Position numbers and translations under genes: made by a program. From Neorhizobium lilium (lineage in GTDB: Bacteria; Pseudomonadota; Alphaproteobacteria; Rhizobiales; Rhizobiaceae), in NCBI RefSeq assembly GCF_004053875.1, contig NZ_SBIP01000004.1, forward strand, positions 248,001 to 312,000: 64,000 bases of DNA, in the 5' to 3' direction. How positions within the stretch are numbered: position 1 is the first letter of the stretch; each line of letters begins with the position of its first letter. The notes beneath the pieces were generated by a model, which saw nothing but the letters and a program-made list of their open reading frames with translations, had not been told where the DNA came from and did not search any database. Shown here piece after piece: positions 9,984 to 18,843 of this stretch.

Positions 9984-10808
9984 TTACTTGCAGTCCTGCT
10001 TATCCAGCAGCTCGAGCTTGCTCAGGCTGCCGGAAAGGACGAAATCGCCATAGTCCATGGTCAGATCGCGGGTGATGCCGTTCTCGTAGAGCTTGAACGA
10101 CATATTGTAGACCGGCGTCGGATCCCCGGCAGCACTGTCGTTGAAATAGGCGATAGTAACCGGCCAATATGACGTCTTGGCGAAATCTCCCGCCTTGTCG
10201 GCATCCACATCGTCTTTCGCAGGCTCCTGCTGCTTGCCGATGACGGTGGTGGTCAACAGCGACTGGTCGCCGTTTTCCGATCCGTCGAAGACGCGCGCCT
10301 CGAAAAAGTTCTTCCCATCCTTCGCATTGCGTATGACTTCCAGCATGTGATCGGTTGGAAAATCGCTTGTGGGAAGGTCGAGTTCGCGGCCGTTCGGCTC
10401 CTTGATCGCGACCTTGACCCCTTTGCCTTCCTGGCTGGCGTCGCCAACAAGCTGCTTGTCCAGCTGCTCATCGGTGAAAGACTTGGTCTCGAAGTGAAAC
10501 TGGCGCGACGACAAATCCTCGAAGGTTTTCGTCTGCTGGTCGCTCACGCGGGTATCCTCTCCCGTATCGATCTTTGTGACCAGGCGGAAGTTGGTGGTGA
10601 AGCCTGTGCAAGCCGAGCCCTTGAACTCGTAGACCATGCGGCCAAACATACCTTCTATGCCCGAGCGATCGGAGGCATCCTTGAGCTTCAGGTCGTAAAT
10701 AGCGCGATGCGGCACGAGGAGACGGGCAGCATTATCGGCGTTGATCGGCGCCGCCTGGGCAAATCCGGCACCAGCGACAAGGAACAGCGCGAGGCTCGTG
10801 CGCAGCAT
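9984..10808 (-). CDS. eipB: EipB-type cell-envelope integrity protein (DUF1849)
   Basis: This 274-residue periplasmic protein matches the DUF1849 family, described in Brucella as EipB, which supports envelope integrity and forms a spiral-like beta-barrel. A signal peptide ends at about AQAA (residue 20). Characteristic segments include LLVPHRAIYDLKL, GRMVYEFKGSACTGF and SYWPVTIAYFN. The two Cys, Cys67 and Cys273, correspond to the conserved disulphide pair reported for EipB. It is monocistronic here, with its own spacer on both sides. The symbol rests on family resemblance from memory. Confidence 0.82.
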   Translation of the reverse strand: MLRTSLALFLVAGAGFAQAAPINADNAARLLVPHRAIYDLKLKDASDRSGIEGMFGRMVYEFKGSACTGFTTNFRLVTKIDTGEDTRVSDQQTKTFEDLSSRQFHFETKSFTDEQLDKQLVGDASQEGKGVKVAIKEPNGRELDLPTSDFPTDHMLEVIRNAKDGKNFFEARVFDGSENGDQSLLTTTVIGKQQEPAKDDVDADKAGDFAKTSYWPVTIAYFNDSAAGDPTPVYNMSFKLYENGITRDLTMDYGDFVLSGSLSKLELLDKQDCK

Positions 10809-11157
10809 TCAGTTTCTCCTGTTGGTCTCAGGTCATGGTGTTATTCGAACGCCATCAGCCGAGGGTAGAGCTTTTAAAGGCCAAATGGAATCGCCCTGCC
10901 GGAATGATCTCCGTTGAGATCCAGGCCCAGCGAGGCGTATTCATCAGTCACACACACGACGAAAGCCGAAGATCATGGCAGAAAACCAGCCGATCTCCAG
11001 ATTGCCGCAAATGACACCTGCCCTATCGACCGGCATTGCGCGCCGCTCTCTCCGAACCTGCCTCACTTGCGCCACCAGAACCGTTTCCATTTAGCCTTGA
11101 AAGGCTCTAAGGCCTTGATGCAGGATTTTTGAAAGATTGACAACAAACGAGGACCGA
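10809..11157. other. 349-base intergenic region between divergent eipB and ridA
   Basis: The region must contain promoters for both flanking genes, but I see no unambiguous promoter pair. A 39-codon plus-strand frame (10975-11094, starting MAENQPISRL) has no good ribosome site and no family I recognise, so it is not called as a gene. Confidence 0.6.
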
Positions 11158-11628
11158 ATGCGCAACGCTATCGATAGCCGTCTTGAAGAAATGGGAATCA
11201 CGCTTCCGCAGGCCGCCGCTCCGGCTGCCAACTATCTTCCCTTCGTGATCAGCGGCAACCTGCTCTTTATTTCCGGCCAGCTCCCGAACGAAAACGGCAA
11301 GGTCGCGGTCACCGGTCTGGTCGGCAGCGATGTCGATGTGGCGACCGCCCAGCGTGCTGCGGAACTTTGCGCCATCAACATCCTGGCACAGGCGAAGGCG
11401 GCCCTTGGCGGCGACCTCACACGCATCAAGCGGGTGGTCAAGCTGACCAGCTTCGTGGCTTCCGCAGCCGGATTCGTGGAGCAGCATGTGGTGACGAACG
11501 GCGCTTCCAACCTGATGGCGAACGTGCTCGGCGAGGCCGGCAAGCACGCTCGCGCCGCCGTCGGCATGGCCGCCCTGCCCTTCAACGCTTCGGTCGAAGT
11601 GGAAGCCATCATCGAGATCGCCGGATGA
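11158..11628 (+). CDS. RidA/YjgF-family protein (probable reactive enamine/imine deaminase)
   Basis: The 156-residue product belongs to the larger atypical RidA branch (YjgF/Rutc-like) and shows LFISGQLPNENGKVAVTGLVG and AELCAINILAQAKAALGGD. RidA proteins hydrolyse reactive enamines and imines formed by PLP enzymes. I chose ATG 11158, preceded by GAGGA, over an upstream TTG that adds seven residues. Its stop overlaps the next gene as ATGA, so it heads a four-gene operon. Specific substrate unknown. Confidence 0.85.
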   Translation: MRNAIDSRLEEMGITLPQAAAPAANYLPFVISGNLLFISGQLPNENGKVAVTGLVGSDVDVATAQRAAELCAINILAQAKAALGGDLTRIKRVVKLTSFVASAAGFVEQHVVTNGASNLMANVLGEAGKHARAAVGMAALPFNASVEVEAIIEIAG

Positions 11629-12353
11629 CGTCTGTCGACTGGATCAAGGATGTGCCCGTAGCGCATCGCGGCTACCACGACATGAACGGGCAAATCTGGG
11701 AGAATACCCTCTCGGCCTTTTCCCGGGCGGTGGAAGCCGGCTTTGCGATCGAATGCGACGTGCAGCTTGCCGGCGACAGCGTGCCGGTCATTTTCCACGA
11801 TGGCGACCTTCAGCGCCTTTGCGGCATCAGCGGCGACCTGCGGGAACGTACCTCCGCCGAGCTCGGCATGCTGGCCGTGGGCGGAACGAAGGACAGGATC
11901 CCGACGCTCAAGCAGATGCTGAACCTGGTTGCGGGCCGGGTTCCCCTGGTGATCGAGATCAAGGGCCGCACCAGCGAAGAGGATGACGGTTTTGCCGACA
12001 CCGTGCTCGAGGTTCTGGAAGGCTATCAGGGCAAGATCGCGCTGATGAGCTTCGACTACCACATCCTGCGGGAGCTGAAAGCGGCGGGCTCGCCCTACCC
12101 CCTTGGGCTGACCGCCGAAGGCAACAAGCCGGAGGAGTTCTTCGACCATGACGAGGCCATGCAGCTTGGGCTCGATTTCATCTCCTATTACTGGGGACAT
12201 CTGCCGAACAGCTTCGTCACCGCGCAAAGAACAGCTGGAGTTCCGATCGTCACCTGGACGGTCAGGGATGAAAATGCCCGCGAACAGACCCATCGTCATG
12301 CGGACCAGATGACCTTCGAGGGGTTTGATCCAAGAACCTCCCCTTCGGCGTAA
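11625..12353 (+). CDS. Glycerophosphodiester phosphodiesterase family protein
   Basis: The 242-residue cytoplasmic protein has the GDPD TIM-barrel signatures: VAHRGYHD near residue 11, the following ENTLSAF, ECDVQL (metal-binding Glu and Asp) and FHDGDLQRLCG with the catalytic His. It probably hydrolyses glycerophosphodiesters from phospholipid turnover to sn-glycerol 3-phosphate and an alcohol. No signal peptide is seen. Its start overlaps the RidA-family stop by four bases and the next gene follows after 8 bases. Confidence 0.9.
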   Translation: MTSVDWIKDVPVAHRGYHDMNGQIWENTLSAFSRAVEAGFAIECDVQLAGDSVPVIFHDGDLQRLCGISGDLRERTSAELGMLAVGGTKDRIPTLKQMLNLVAGRVPLVIEIKGRTSEEDDGFADTVLEVLEGYQGKIALMSFDYHILRELKAAGSPYPLGLTAEGNKPEEFFDHDEAMQLGLDFISYYWGHLPNSFVTAQRTAGVPIVTWTVRDENAREQTHRHADQMTFEGFDPRTSPSA

Positions 12354-12361
12354 TACCAAGC

Positions 12362-13555
12362 ATGGCATCAGATCTCACCATCCGCATCGAACAATCCTTC
12401 AGGGCGATCAGCCAGGAAAGCTGGTCGAGGCTTTCGGGCGCCGCGAAGACGGCGGGTGAGGTCGCCTACAACCCGTTCCTGTCGCATGCCTTCCTGTCAG
12501 CGCTCGAAGAGTCCGGATCGGCGACGGCCAAGACAGGCTGGCTCGGGCACCATCTTCTGCTGGAGGATGAAAAGGGCGCCCTTGTCGGCGCTGTGCCGGG
12601 CTACCTCAAGAACCACAGCCAGGGCGAGTACGTATTCGATCACGGCTGGGCTGATGCCTTCGAGCGGGCCGGTGGCTGCTACTATCCGAAGCTGCAGTGT
12701 TCCGTTCCTTTTACCCCGGCCACCGGACCGCGGCTGCTGGTCTCGCACGGCTATGACAGCGGTGTCATGGAATCGACGCTTGCGGCCGGTCTCCAGGAGG
12801 TGACACGGCAGCTCGGTGTATCTTCCGCGCATGTAACTTTCATCGCCGAAGAGCAGCTTCCTGCCTTCGAGGACAGCGACTATCTGCATCGGACCGACAA
12901 GCAGTTCCACTTCATCAACGACGGCTATGCCAACCACGACGCGTTCCTGGAGACGCTCGCATCACGCAAGCGCAAGGCGCTGAAGAAGGAACGGCGGGCG
13001 GCGCTGGAGAACGGCATTACCATCGACTGGCTGACCGGCAGCGACCTGACCGAAGACATATGGGATCAGTTCTACACCTTCTATATGGATACCGGCAGCC
13101 GCAAATGGGGCAAGCCCTATCTCACCCGCGGGTTCTACTCCCTGATCGGAGAGCGTATGCCGGAGGATATCCTGCTGGTCATGGCCAAGCGCGACGGCAA
13201 GTATATTGCAGGTGCCATCAACTTCATCGGCGGCGATGCGCTTTACGGGCGACACTGGGGCTGCATCGAGGATCATCCCTTCCTGCATTTCGAAGTCTGT
13301 TATCATCAGGCCATCGATTTTGCTCTTGCCAAGGGGCTGAAACGGGTCGAGGCCGGAGCGCAGGGAGAGCATAAGCTGGCGCGCGGCTATCTGCCTGTCA
13401 CCACCCATTCCATGCACTATATCGTCCATCCGGGCCTGCGAAGCGCCATTGCCGATTATCTGGAGCGCGAGCGGCAGGACGTGGAGGACATGACCGGCTT
13501 CCTGTCCGAGCACAGCCCCTTCCGCAAGGGTGAGCGGCAGCAGGAACAGGACTGA
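12362..13555 (+). CDS. GNAT/peptidogalycan-biosynthesis family protein (COG3146, DUF482)
   Basis: This 397-residue protein resembles the DUF482/COG3146 family of predicted N-acyltransferases. Family-like stretches include YNPFLSHAFLSALEESGS, the basic KRKALKKERR near residue 205, and GAQGEHKLARGY near residue 345. The predicted fold is two GNAT-like domains, related to Fem-type transferases, and is often found in envelope-linked contexts. The true substrate is not known. It is third in the RidA-GDPD-GNAT-HIT operon. Confidence 0.8.
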   Translation: MASDLTIRIEQSFRAISQESWSRLSGAAKTAGEVAYNPFLSHAFLSALEESGSATAKTGWLGHHLLLEDEKGALVGAVPGYLKNHSQGEYVFDHGWADAFERAGGCYYPKLQCSVPFTPATGPRLLVSHGYDSGVMESTLAAGLQEVTRQLGVSSAHVTFIAEEQLPAFEDSDYLHRTDKQFHFINDGYANHDAFLETLASRKRKALKKERRAALENGITIDWLTGSDLTEDIWDQFYTFYMDTGSRKWGKPYLTRGFYSLIGERMPEDILLVMAKRDGKYIAGAINFIGGDALYGRHWGCIEDHPFLHFEVCYHQAIDFALAKGLKRVEAGAQGEHKLARGYLPVTTHSMHYIVHPGLRSAIADYLERERQDVEDMTGFLSEHSPFRKGERQQEQD

Positions 13556-13577
13556 CATCATTCAGGGAGATCACGCC

Positions 13578-14009
13578 ATGAGCGACGCAAGCTATGACAG
13601 CAACAACATCTTCGGGAAGATCTTGCGCGGCGAGATCCCCTGCCATCGCGTCTACGAGGACGACGATACTCTGGCCTTCATGGATGTGATGCCGCAAGCG
13701 CCCGGCCACGTCCTGGTGGTCCCGAAGGCGCCGTCCCGCAACCTGCTCGATGCGGATCCAACCGTGCTGTCGAAGCTGATGCCGGTGGTGCAGAAGCTTG
13801 CCCGCGCTGCCAAGGATGCCTTTGAAGCGGACGGCATCACCATAATCCAGCTCAACGAGCCGGCGGCCGGTCAGACGGTCTTCCACCTGCATTTCCACAT
13901 CATCCCGCGTCATGAAGGTCAGCCGCTGAAGGCGCATTCCGGGAAAATGGAAGATGGCGAAATCCTCGCCACCAATGCCGAGAAGATCATCGGCGAACTC
14001 GGCAACTGA
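13578..14009 (+). CDS. HIT-family nucleotide hydrolase/transferase
   Basis: The 143-residue protein is a histidine-triad protein of the Hint branch. It has IFGKILRGEIPCHRVYED at the N-terminus, GHVLVVPKAPSRNLLD, and the active-site triad HLHFHIIP near residue 112. Hint proteins hydrolyse nucleoside phosphoramidates and adenylated substrates. The start is ATG 13578, preceded by GGGAG. It ends the operon; an inverted-repeat element begins 12 bases after its stop. Confidence 0.92.
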   Translation: MSDASYDSNNIFGKILRGEIPCHRVYEDDDTLAFMDVMPQAPGHVLVVPKAPSRNLLDADPTVLSKLMPVVQKLARAAKDAFEADGITIIQLNEPAAGQTVFHLHFHIIPRHEGQPLKAHSGKMEDGEILATNAEKIIGELGN

Positions 14010-14021
14010 GACTTCAGACGC

Positions 14022-14294
14022 CTAGGGTGAGGATTTAATCATCTTGTTGAAATGGTGTGAGGCGATCCGGATGAGATACGAGGCGAAAAACGCAGGCGAT
14101 GCTTCATGCATCGGCGAGGCTTTTCAACGACGTAGCTCGCCGGAGCGCCCACATCCCCAAGGACGCGCGAACGGCTGCGATCTGCTTTGTCGAAGCGCTT
14201 GAATGGGTCTTGAACCCATCCGTGCGCGCTTCTCCTCGCATATCATTGCCGTTCACTGCGCCATTTCCACAACATGATTAAGTCCTCACCCTAG
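14022..14294. mobile_element. MITE-like element with 34-bp terminal inverted repeats
   Basis: The 273-base stretch begins CTAGGGTGAGGATTTAATCA and ends with its inverted counterpart; over 34 bases the two ends match at 31 positions. The palindromic CTAG at each end could be a 4-bp target duplication of the YTAR type used by some IS5-family elements. Inside are two further stems: GATGC / GCATC at about 14098-14112, and ATGGGT / ACCCAT at about 14202-14220. No transposase is encoded; the longest internal frame is 60 codons without a known domain. It lies between the convergent HIT and azlD genes. I infer a non-autonomous element or IS remnant. Confidence 0.75.
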
Positions 14295-14621
14295 CCACCA
14301 GAGACCGATCACCAGCAAGGTGATCGGCACGGAGACACCAACCGCTACGCGGCGTCCGGCAGCCAGGAAGACGGCAAAGCCTATTCCGGCGGCGCCCAGC
14401 CTTAGCCACAGAGGCGAATGCGAGAGCGTTCCCGTCGGGAAGACGATCAGCTTGGCCGTAACCGCCATGACCAGGGCCGTCGCCACTGCCCTCACCCAAA
14501 GCAGCGACTCAGACTCCTCGTTCAGCCGGTTGCCCGCCAGAACGCCCAGCCAACGCCAGACGTCCGTCGCGAGAAAACCGGCAACTATAATGACAAGATA
14601 GGTCCACCAGCTATCGAACAT
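14286..14621 (-). CDS. azlD: AzlD-like small subunit of branched-chain amino acid exporter
   Basis: The 111-residue hydrophobic protein has about four membrane segments and fits the AzlD/YgaH family, which pairs with AzlC to export branched-chain amino acids. Its ATG overlaps the azlC stop as TGATG. The last codons (...LWWLG then TGA) lie inside the terminal repeat of the adjacent inverted-repeat element, so the native C-terminus may have been altered by that insertion. Confidence 0.85.
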   Translation of the reverse strand: MFDSWWTYLVIIVAGFLATDVWRWLGVLAGNRLNEESESLLWVRAVATALVMAVTAKLIVFPTGTLSHSPLWLRLGAAGIGFAVFLAAGRRVAVGVSVPITLLVIGLWWLG

Positions 14622-15367
14622 CAGGCGCCCGCTCCAGCGCGCATAGCGGATTTACGCCGATACCGATCGAGGAGATAGGCAGCGGTGCCGCCGCCCAAAC
14701 CCGCATAGAGCACGTCGAAATCCGGCGCGACGAGCGCCATCAGCGGGCCAAGCACGATGCCTGCAACGAAGGCGACCTTGACCACCGGCTGCTTCGCGCT
14801 CGCCCAGATCGACGAGATGAAATAGACGGGCGTCATCATGAAGAGCGCGCCTGCGATCATAGGCGGAAAGGACGAGACGACACCGTAGCTCACAGCGACG
14901 ATCAATGTGTTCGTAAGCGTCAAGGTGATTCCGAAGCCGGCGAAATAGGCAACCCGGTAGTGGCGTGGAACGCTTTCCAGACGCTGCGTGGCAAACACCC
15001 AGGACGTGATCGCCAGGAAGTGCGAGAGAAACAAAAGCACCGCAACGGGTGTCCGTTCGGTGCGCATCTGCGGCATGATCGAAGCCACCATCGGCATCAT
15101 GCGGATCGAGGAAAGGGTTACGGCTGCAAAGGACGCCGCGAGAGGTGCTCCTCCGGTCATGGTGCCGATCAGGATCATCTGGGCCGGCAGCGCCCATATG
15201 GAAAGGGTCATAAAGACCGCTTCGCCGCGGGTCAGGCCGGACTCGAGCGCAAAGGCGCTAAAGCCCACATAGGACGCCATCAGGATCAGCGCCGGCAGCG
15301 AGGTGATCCCGCGCATGCCGCGGAGAAACCAGAGAAAGTGGCGTTGCTCTTCGATCTCGCCGGCCAT
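14621..15367 (-). CDS. azlC: AzlC-family branched-chain amino acid permease
   Basis: The 248-residue membrane protein matches AzlC/YgaZ: an N-terminal FLRGMRGITSLPALILMASY, several hydrophobic helices and MTLSIWALPAQMILIG. AzlCD complexes export branched-chain amino acids or their analogues. I favour ATG 15367 because GGGGGGA lies just before it; ATG 15391 in the same frame would add eight residues. It is coupled to azlD by overlap and lies downstream of clpA on the same strand. Confidence 0.88.
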   Translation of the reverse strand: MAGEIEEQRHFLWFLRGMRGITSLPALILMASYVGFSAFALESGLTRGEAVFMTLSIWALPAQMILIGTMTGGAPLAASFAAVTLSSIRMMPMVASIMPQMRTERTPVAVLLFLSHFLAITSWVFATQRLESVPRHYRVAYFAGFGITLTLTNTLIVAVSYGVVSSFPPMIAGALFMMTPVYFISSIWASAKQPVVKVAFVAGIVLGPLMALVAPDFDVLYAGLGGGTAAYLLDRYRRKSAMRAGAGA

Positions 15368-15423
15368 CGGTCCCCCCAGTTGCTGTCGCATTTTCGCTTC
15401 TGGTTTCGGACCTACAGAAACAG

Positions 15424-15448
15424 CGACGCCGGGACAAGCCCGGCGTCG
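15424..15448 (-). terminator. Terminator hairpin after clpA
   Basis: A perfect 10-bp stem (CGACGCCGGG / CCCGGCGTCG, loop ACAAG) lies about 30 bases after the clpA stop. On the minus strand it is followed by a weak T-rich stretch. It probably ends clpA transcription before azlC. Confidence 0.65.
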
Positions 15449-15480
15449 TTTCTCTCAGCAGTCGCAGATAAACCTGCGGC

Positions 15481-18009
15481 TTATTTCTTCTTCGGCACAC
15501 GCGGCACCGTGCCGCCCTTGCGCGGCTTGGCGCCTTCATGGGGAGCCTCGTCCGATGCGATCACGTCCGCATCGAGGAGAGCCGCAACCGTGCCGCCATC
15601 CTTATCCTTGGGTGCCGACTTCTTCGGCGCCTTCGGCTTGACAGCCTTGGCCTGAGCTTCCTCGGCGGCCTCTTCGACCTCCGCCTCGAGCTTCGGCTTC
15701 ACGGGAACCGTTTCGGAGAGGCAATCAAGCACGAGCTTGCTCTTGCCGTCTTCGCCCTTGCCAACCGTGACCTGGACAACGCCGCCCTTGCGCAGCTTGC
15801 CGAACAGGATCTCGTTGGCGAGCGGCTTCTTGATATATTCCTGGATCACGCGGGACAGCGGGCGGGCGCCCATCTTCTCGTCGTAACCCTTGTCGGCAAG
15901 CCAGGCAATCGCGTCCTCGTGCAGGTCGAAGGTGACGTTGCGCTCGGACAGCTGCGTTTCCAGCTGCATGACAAATTTCTGCACGACCTGGTGAATGACC
16001 TGGGTGGGCAGCGGCGCGAAGGGAATGATCGCGTCGAGGCGGTTGCGGAATTCCGGCGTGAACAGGCGGTTGATCGCCTCCTCATCCTCACCCGTGCGCC
16101 GGGAAGAGCCGAAGCCGAACGCGGCCTTGGCCATTTCCGATGCACCCGCATTGGTCGTCATGATCAGGATGACGTTGCGGAAGTCGATCTTCTTGCCGTT
16201 GTGGTCGGTCAGTGAACCATGGTCCATGACCTGTAGCAGGATGTTGTAGATATCCGGATGCGCCTTCTCGATTTCGTCGAGCAGGACCACGCTGTGCGGA
16301 TGCTGATCGACGCCATCGGTCAAAAGACCGCCCTGATCGAAGCCGACATAGCCGGGAGGTGCACCAAGCAGCCGAGAGACCGTGTGGCGTTCCATGTATT
16401 CCGACATGTCGAAACGCAGCATCTCGACGCCCAGCGACGAGGCAAGCTGCTTGGCGACTTCCGTCTTGCCGACGCCTGTGGGGCCGGAGAAGACGTAGGA
16501 GCCAATCGGCTTGTTCGGTTCGCGAAGGCCGGCACGCGCCAGCTTGATCGCCGTCGAAAGCGCTTCGATGGCCGTATCCTGACCATAGACGACGGACCGC
16601 AACTCCTTCTCCAGGTTGGCGAGAACCATCTCGTCATCCTTGGAAACGGTCTTGGCCGGTATCCGCGCCATGGTGGCGATCGTCTGCTCGATCTCCTTTT
16701 CGGTGATCAGCTTGCGACGCTTGGAGGCGGGCAGCAACATCTGGGCCGCGCCGGTCTCGTCGATCACGTCGATCGCCTTGTCGGGCAGCTTGCGATCGGA
16801 GATGTAGCGGGCCGATAGTTCCACTGCCGACTTGATGGCGTCGTTGGTGTAGCGCAGCTTGTGATACTCTTCGAAATAGGGCTTCAGACCCTTCATGATT
16901 TCGATCGCATCCTCGATCGACGGCTCATTGACGTCGATCTTCTGGAAGCGCCGAACCAGAGCCCGATCCTTTTCGAAGAACTGGCGATACTCCTTGTAAG
17001 TGGTCGAACCGATGCAACGGATCGCCCCGGAGGACAAAGCCGGCTTCAACAGGTTCGACGCATCCATGGCGCCACCCGAAGTCGCACCGGCGCCGATCAC
17101 TGTATGGATCTCGTCGATGAACAGCACGGCGCCCGGGAACTCCTCGAGTTCCTTGACGACCTGCTTCAGGCGCTCCTCGAAGTCGCCACGGTAACGGGTG
17201 CCGGCGAGCAGCGTGCCCATATCGAGGGAGAAGATGGTGGCGTCGGCGAGAGCCTCCGGCACCTTTCCCTCGATGATCCGCTTGGCGAGACCTTCGGCGA
17301 TCGCCGTCTTGCCGACGCCCGGATCCCCCACATAGAGCGGGTTGTTCTTGGAGCGGCGGCACAGGACCTGGATCGTCCGGTTGACTTCCGAATGGCGGCC
17401 GATCAACGGGTCGATACGGCCGTCGCGGGCCTTGTCGTTCAGGTTGACGCAGTAAGCCTTGAGGGCGTCCTGCGGCTTCTTGGCCGAACTTTCGTCCTGG
17501 TCCCGAGATGGCTTGGAGTCGGAGTCCGGCTCTTCGGCACCGCGGGGCGTACGGGTCTGGGAGGCGCCCGGACGCTTGCCGATTCCGTGAGAGATATAAT
17601 TGACCGCGTCGTAGCGGGTCATCTCCTGCTCCTGCAGGAAGAATGCCGCATGGCTTTCCCGCTCCGCGAAAATGGCGACGAGCACGTTGGCTCCCGTCAC
17701 TTCCTCGCGGCCCGAGGATTGTACGTGAATCACGGCGCGCTGAATGACCCTCTGGAAGCCCGAAGTGGGCTTGGAGTCTTCGTCGTAGCCGGTGACGAGG
17801 TTGGAAAGCTCGTGATCGACATAATCGATGACGGTCTTGCGCAGGTTTTCAAGGTTGACGTTACAAGCGCCCATGACCGCCGCTGCATCCGCGTCGTCGA
17901 TCAACGCCAGGAGCAGGTGTTCGAGCGTGGCATATTCGTGATGCCGCTCGTTAGCGAAGGTCAGTGCCTGGTGCAGCGCCTTTTCGAGACTAGGCGAAAA
18001 TGTTGGCAC
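15481..18009 (-). CDS. clpA: ClpA, ATP-dependent Clp protease ATP-binding subunit
   Basis: ClpA is the AAA+ unfoldase that feeds substrates to ClpP. The 842-residue product starts at GTG (protein MPTFSPSLEKALHQAL), preceded by GAGGAA; an upstream ATG would overlap the clpS end. The N-domain (about 1-145) holds two Clp repeats. The first AAA+ module has GDPGVGKTAIAEG and a Walker B FIDEIHT; the second has GPTGVGKTEVAKQL and VLLDEIEKAHP. A tail of about 78 residues rich in Lys, Ala, Pro and acid residues follows the second AAA+ module; E. coli ClpA (758 residues) lacks it. The gene is directly downstream of clpS. Confidence 0.96.
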   Translation of the reverse strand: MPTFSPSLEKALHQALTFANERHHEYATLEHLLLALIDDADAAAVMGACNVNLENLRKTVIDYVDHELSNLVTGYDEDSKPTSGFQRVIQRAVIHVQSSGREEVTGANVLVAIFAERESHAAFFLQEQEMTRYDAVNYISHGIGKRPGASQTRTPRGAEEPDSDSKPSRDQDESSAKKPQDALKAYCVNLNDKARDGRIDPLIGRHSEVNRTIQVLCRRSKNNPLYVGDPGVGKTAIAEGLAKRIIEGKVPEALADATIFSLDMGTLLAGTRYRGDFEERLKQVVKELEEFPGAVLFIDEIHTVIGAGATSGGAMDASNLLKPALSSGAIRCIGSTTYKEYRQFFEKDRALVRRFQKIDVNEPSIEDAIEIMKGLKPYFEEYHKLRYTNDAIKSAVELSARYISDRKLPDKAIDVIDETGAAQMLLPASKRRKLITEKEIEQTIATMARIPAKTVSKDDEMVLANLEKELRSVVYGQDTAIEALSTAIKLARAGLREPNKPIGSYVFSGPTGVGKTEVAKQLASSLGVEMLRFDMSEYMERHTVSRLLGAPPGYVGFDQGGLLTDGVDQHPHSVVLLDEIEKAHPDIYNILLQVMDHGSLTDHNGKKIDFRNVILIMTTNAGASEMAKAAFGFGSSRRTGEDEEAINRLFTPEFRNRLDAIIPFAPLPTQVIHQVVQKFVMQLETQLSERNVTFDLHEDAIAWLADKGYDEKMGARPLSRVIQEYIKKPLANEILFGKLRKGGVVQVTVGKGEDGKSKLVLDCLSETVPVKPKLEAEVEEAAEEAQAKAVKPKAPKKSAPKDKDGGTVAALLDADVIASDEAPHEGAKPRKGGTVPRVPKKK

Positions 18010-18019
18010 GTCGGGTTCC

Positions 18020-18373
18020 TCACTTCTTTTCCATAACACATTGCAGCGGATGCTGGTGTTGCCGGGCGAAGTCCATGACCTGGGACACTTTTGTTTCCGC
18101 TACTTCATATGTGAATATTCCGCATTCACCCACGCCGTGATTGTGGACGTGGAGCATGATACGCGTTGCTGCCTCCCGATCCTTCTGGAAAAAACGCTCC
18201 AAAATGTGGATGACGAACTCCATCGGCGTATAATCGTCATTCAAAAGGAGAACGCGGTAGAGGTTGGGCTTCTTTGTTTTCGGTTTCGTACGCGTGATAA
18301 CGGAGGTGCCGCGGTTGGTATTGTCTCCGTCGCCGCCTTTTTCACGTTGCATCAAGATCGGCCGTGCGATCAT
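18020..18373 (-). CDS. clpS: ClpS, ATP-dependent Clp protease adaptor
   Basis: ClpS binds N-degron substrates and delivers them to ClpA. The 117-residue protein has a flexible N-terminal 35 residues followed by the conserved core: [35 protein letters not shown] and [13 protein letters not shown]. The Asn-Asp pair in LLNDD and the His in VHNHG are the known N-end pocket residues. It precedes clpA by 10 bases on the same strand, so the two are co-transcribed. Confidence 0.96.
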   Translation of the reverse strand: MIARPILMQREKGGDGDNTNRGTSVITRTKPKTKKPNLYRVLLLNDDYTPMEFVIHILERFFQKDREAATRIMLHVHNHGVGECGIFTYEVAETKVSQVMDFARQHQHPLQCVMEKK

Positions 18374-18843
18374 CTTTGTTCATTCCCCAGTCGTCCGGCG
18401 GCGGCTCATGCGAACACTCTCCACCGAACTTCAGTCTATTAACTTAGTTCATCGGAAGGCAATTTTAAGACCCCTGCGTACCGGCGCAATCACTATTACG
18501 CCAAACATGCCCGGAACGCCTTACAAAACAGCCTTTGTCGGAGGCGCCATTTGCTGAACCGACTGACATCCCGAACCCGCAAGACACTCATAGTGCGCGC
18601 CGAGACTGGCGCCGGTCTTACGTCGCGCATGGTCTCACTCCCGATCTTCCTCAAGCACCGGGTTCGTTCGGATCTCTTCATAGAAAGGTATCCGGACTGC
18701 GAATGTCAAGAATCAGGACAACCCATCGGCAACCGAGTTGGCGCAGCCATGCGACCGCAACAGTCGCAGTCGACAACAGTTGCAGCGCCCAATAAAAAAG
18801 CGGACCGAAGCCCGCTTTTTTATTGGCTAACGATCGAGCGCGA
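18374..18843. other. 470-base intergenic region upstream of clpS
   Basis: This spacer lies between clpS and the DUF3126 gene, both on the minus strand. The left part must hold the clpS promoter, though no clean pair of boxes stands out. The right end contains the strong hairpin listed separately. I find no convincing gene; the frames present lack family similarity and ribosome sites. Confidence 0.6.
18789..18826. terminator. Bidirectional intrinsic terminator after the DUF3126 gene
   Basis: Two perfect 15-base arms (CCAATAAAAAAGCGG and its complement) enclose an 8-base loop. The A/T runs inside the arms give a T-tract after a GC core on either strand. It follows the DUF3126 stop by about 20 bases on the minus strand. 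Confidence 0.85.

Noticed and set aside
10975-11094. 39-codon frame upstream of the RidA-family gene
   Set aside because: Weak ribosome site and no family resemblance; kept only as a note in the intergenic entry.
14099-14281. 60-codon frame inside the inverted-repeat element
   Set aside because: No ribosome site, no transposase motif such as DDE, and it runs into the terminal repeat; likely non-coding.
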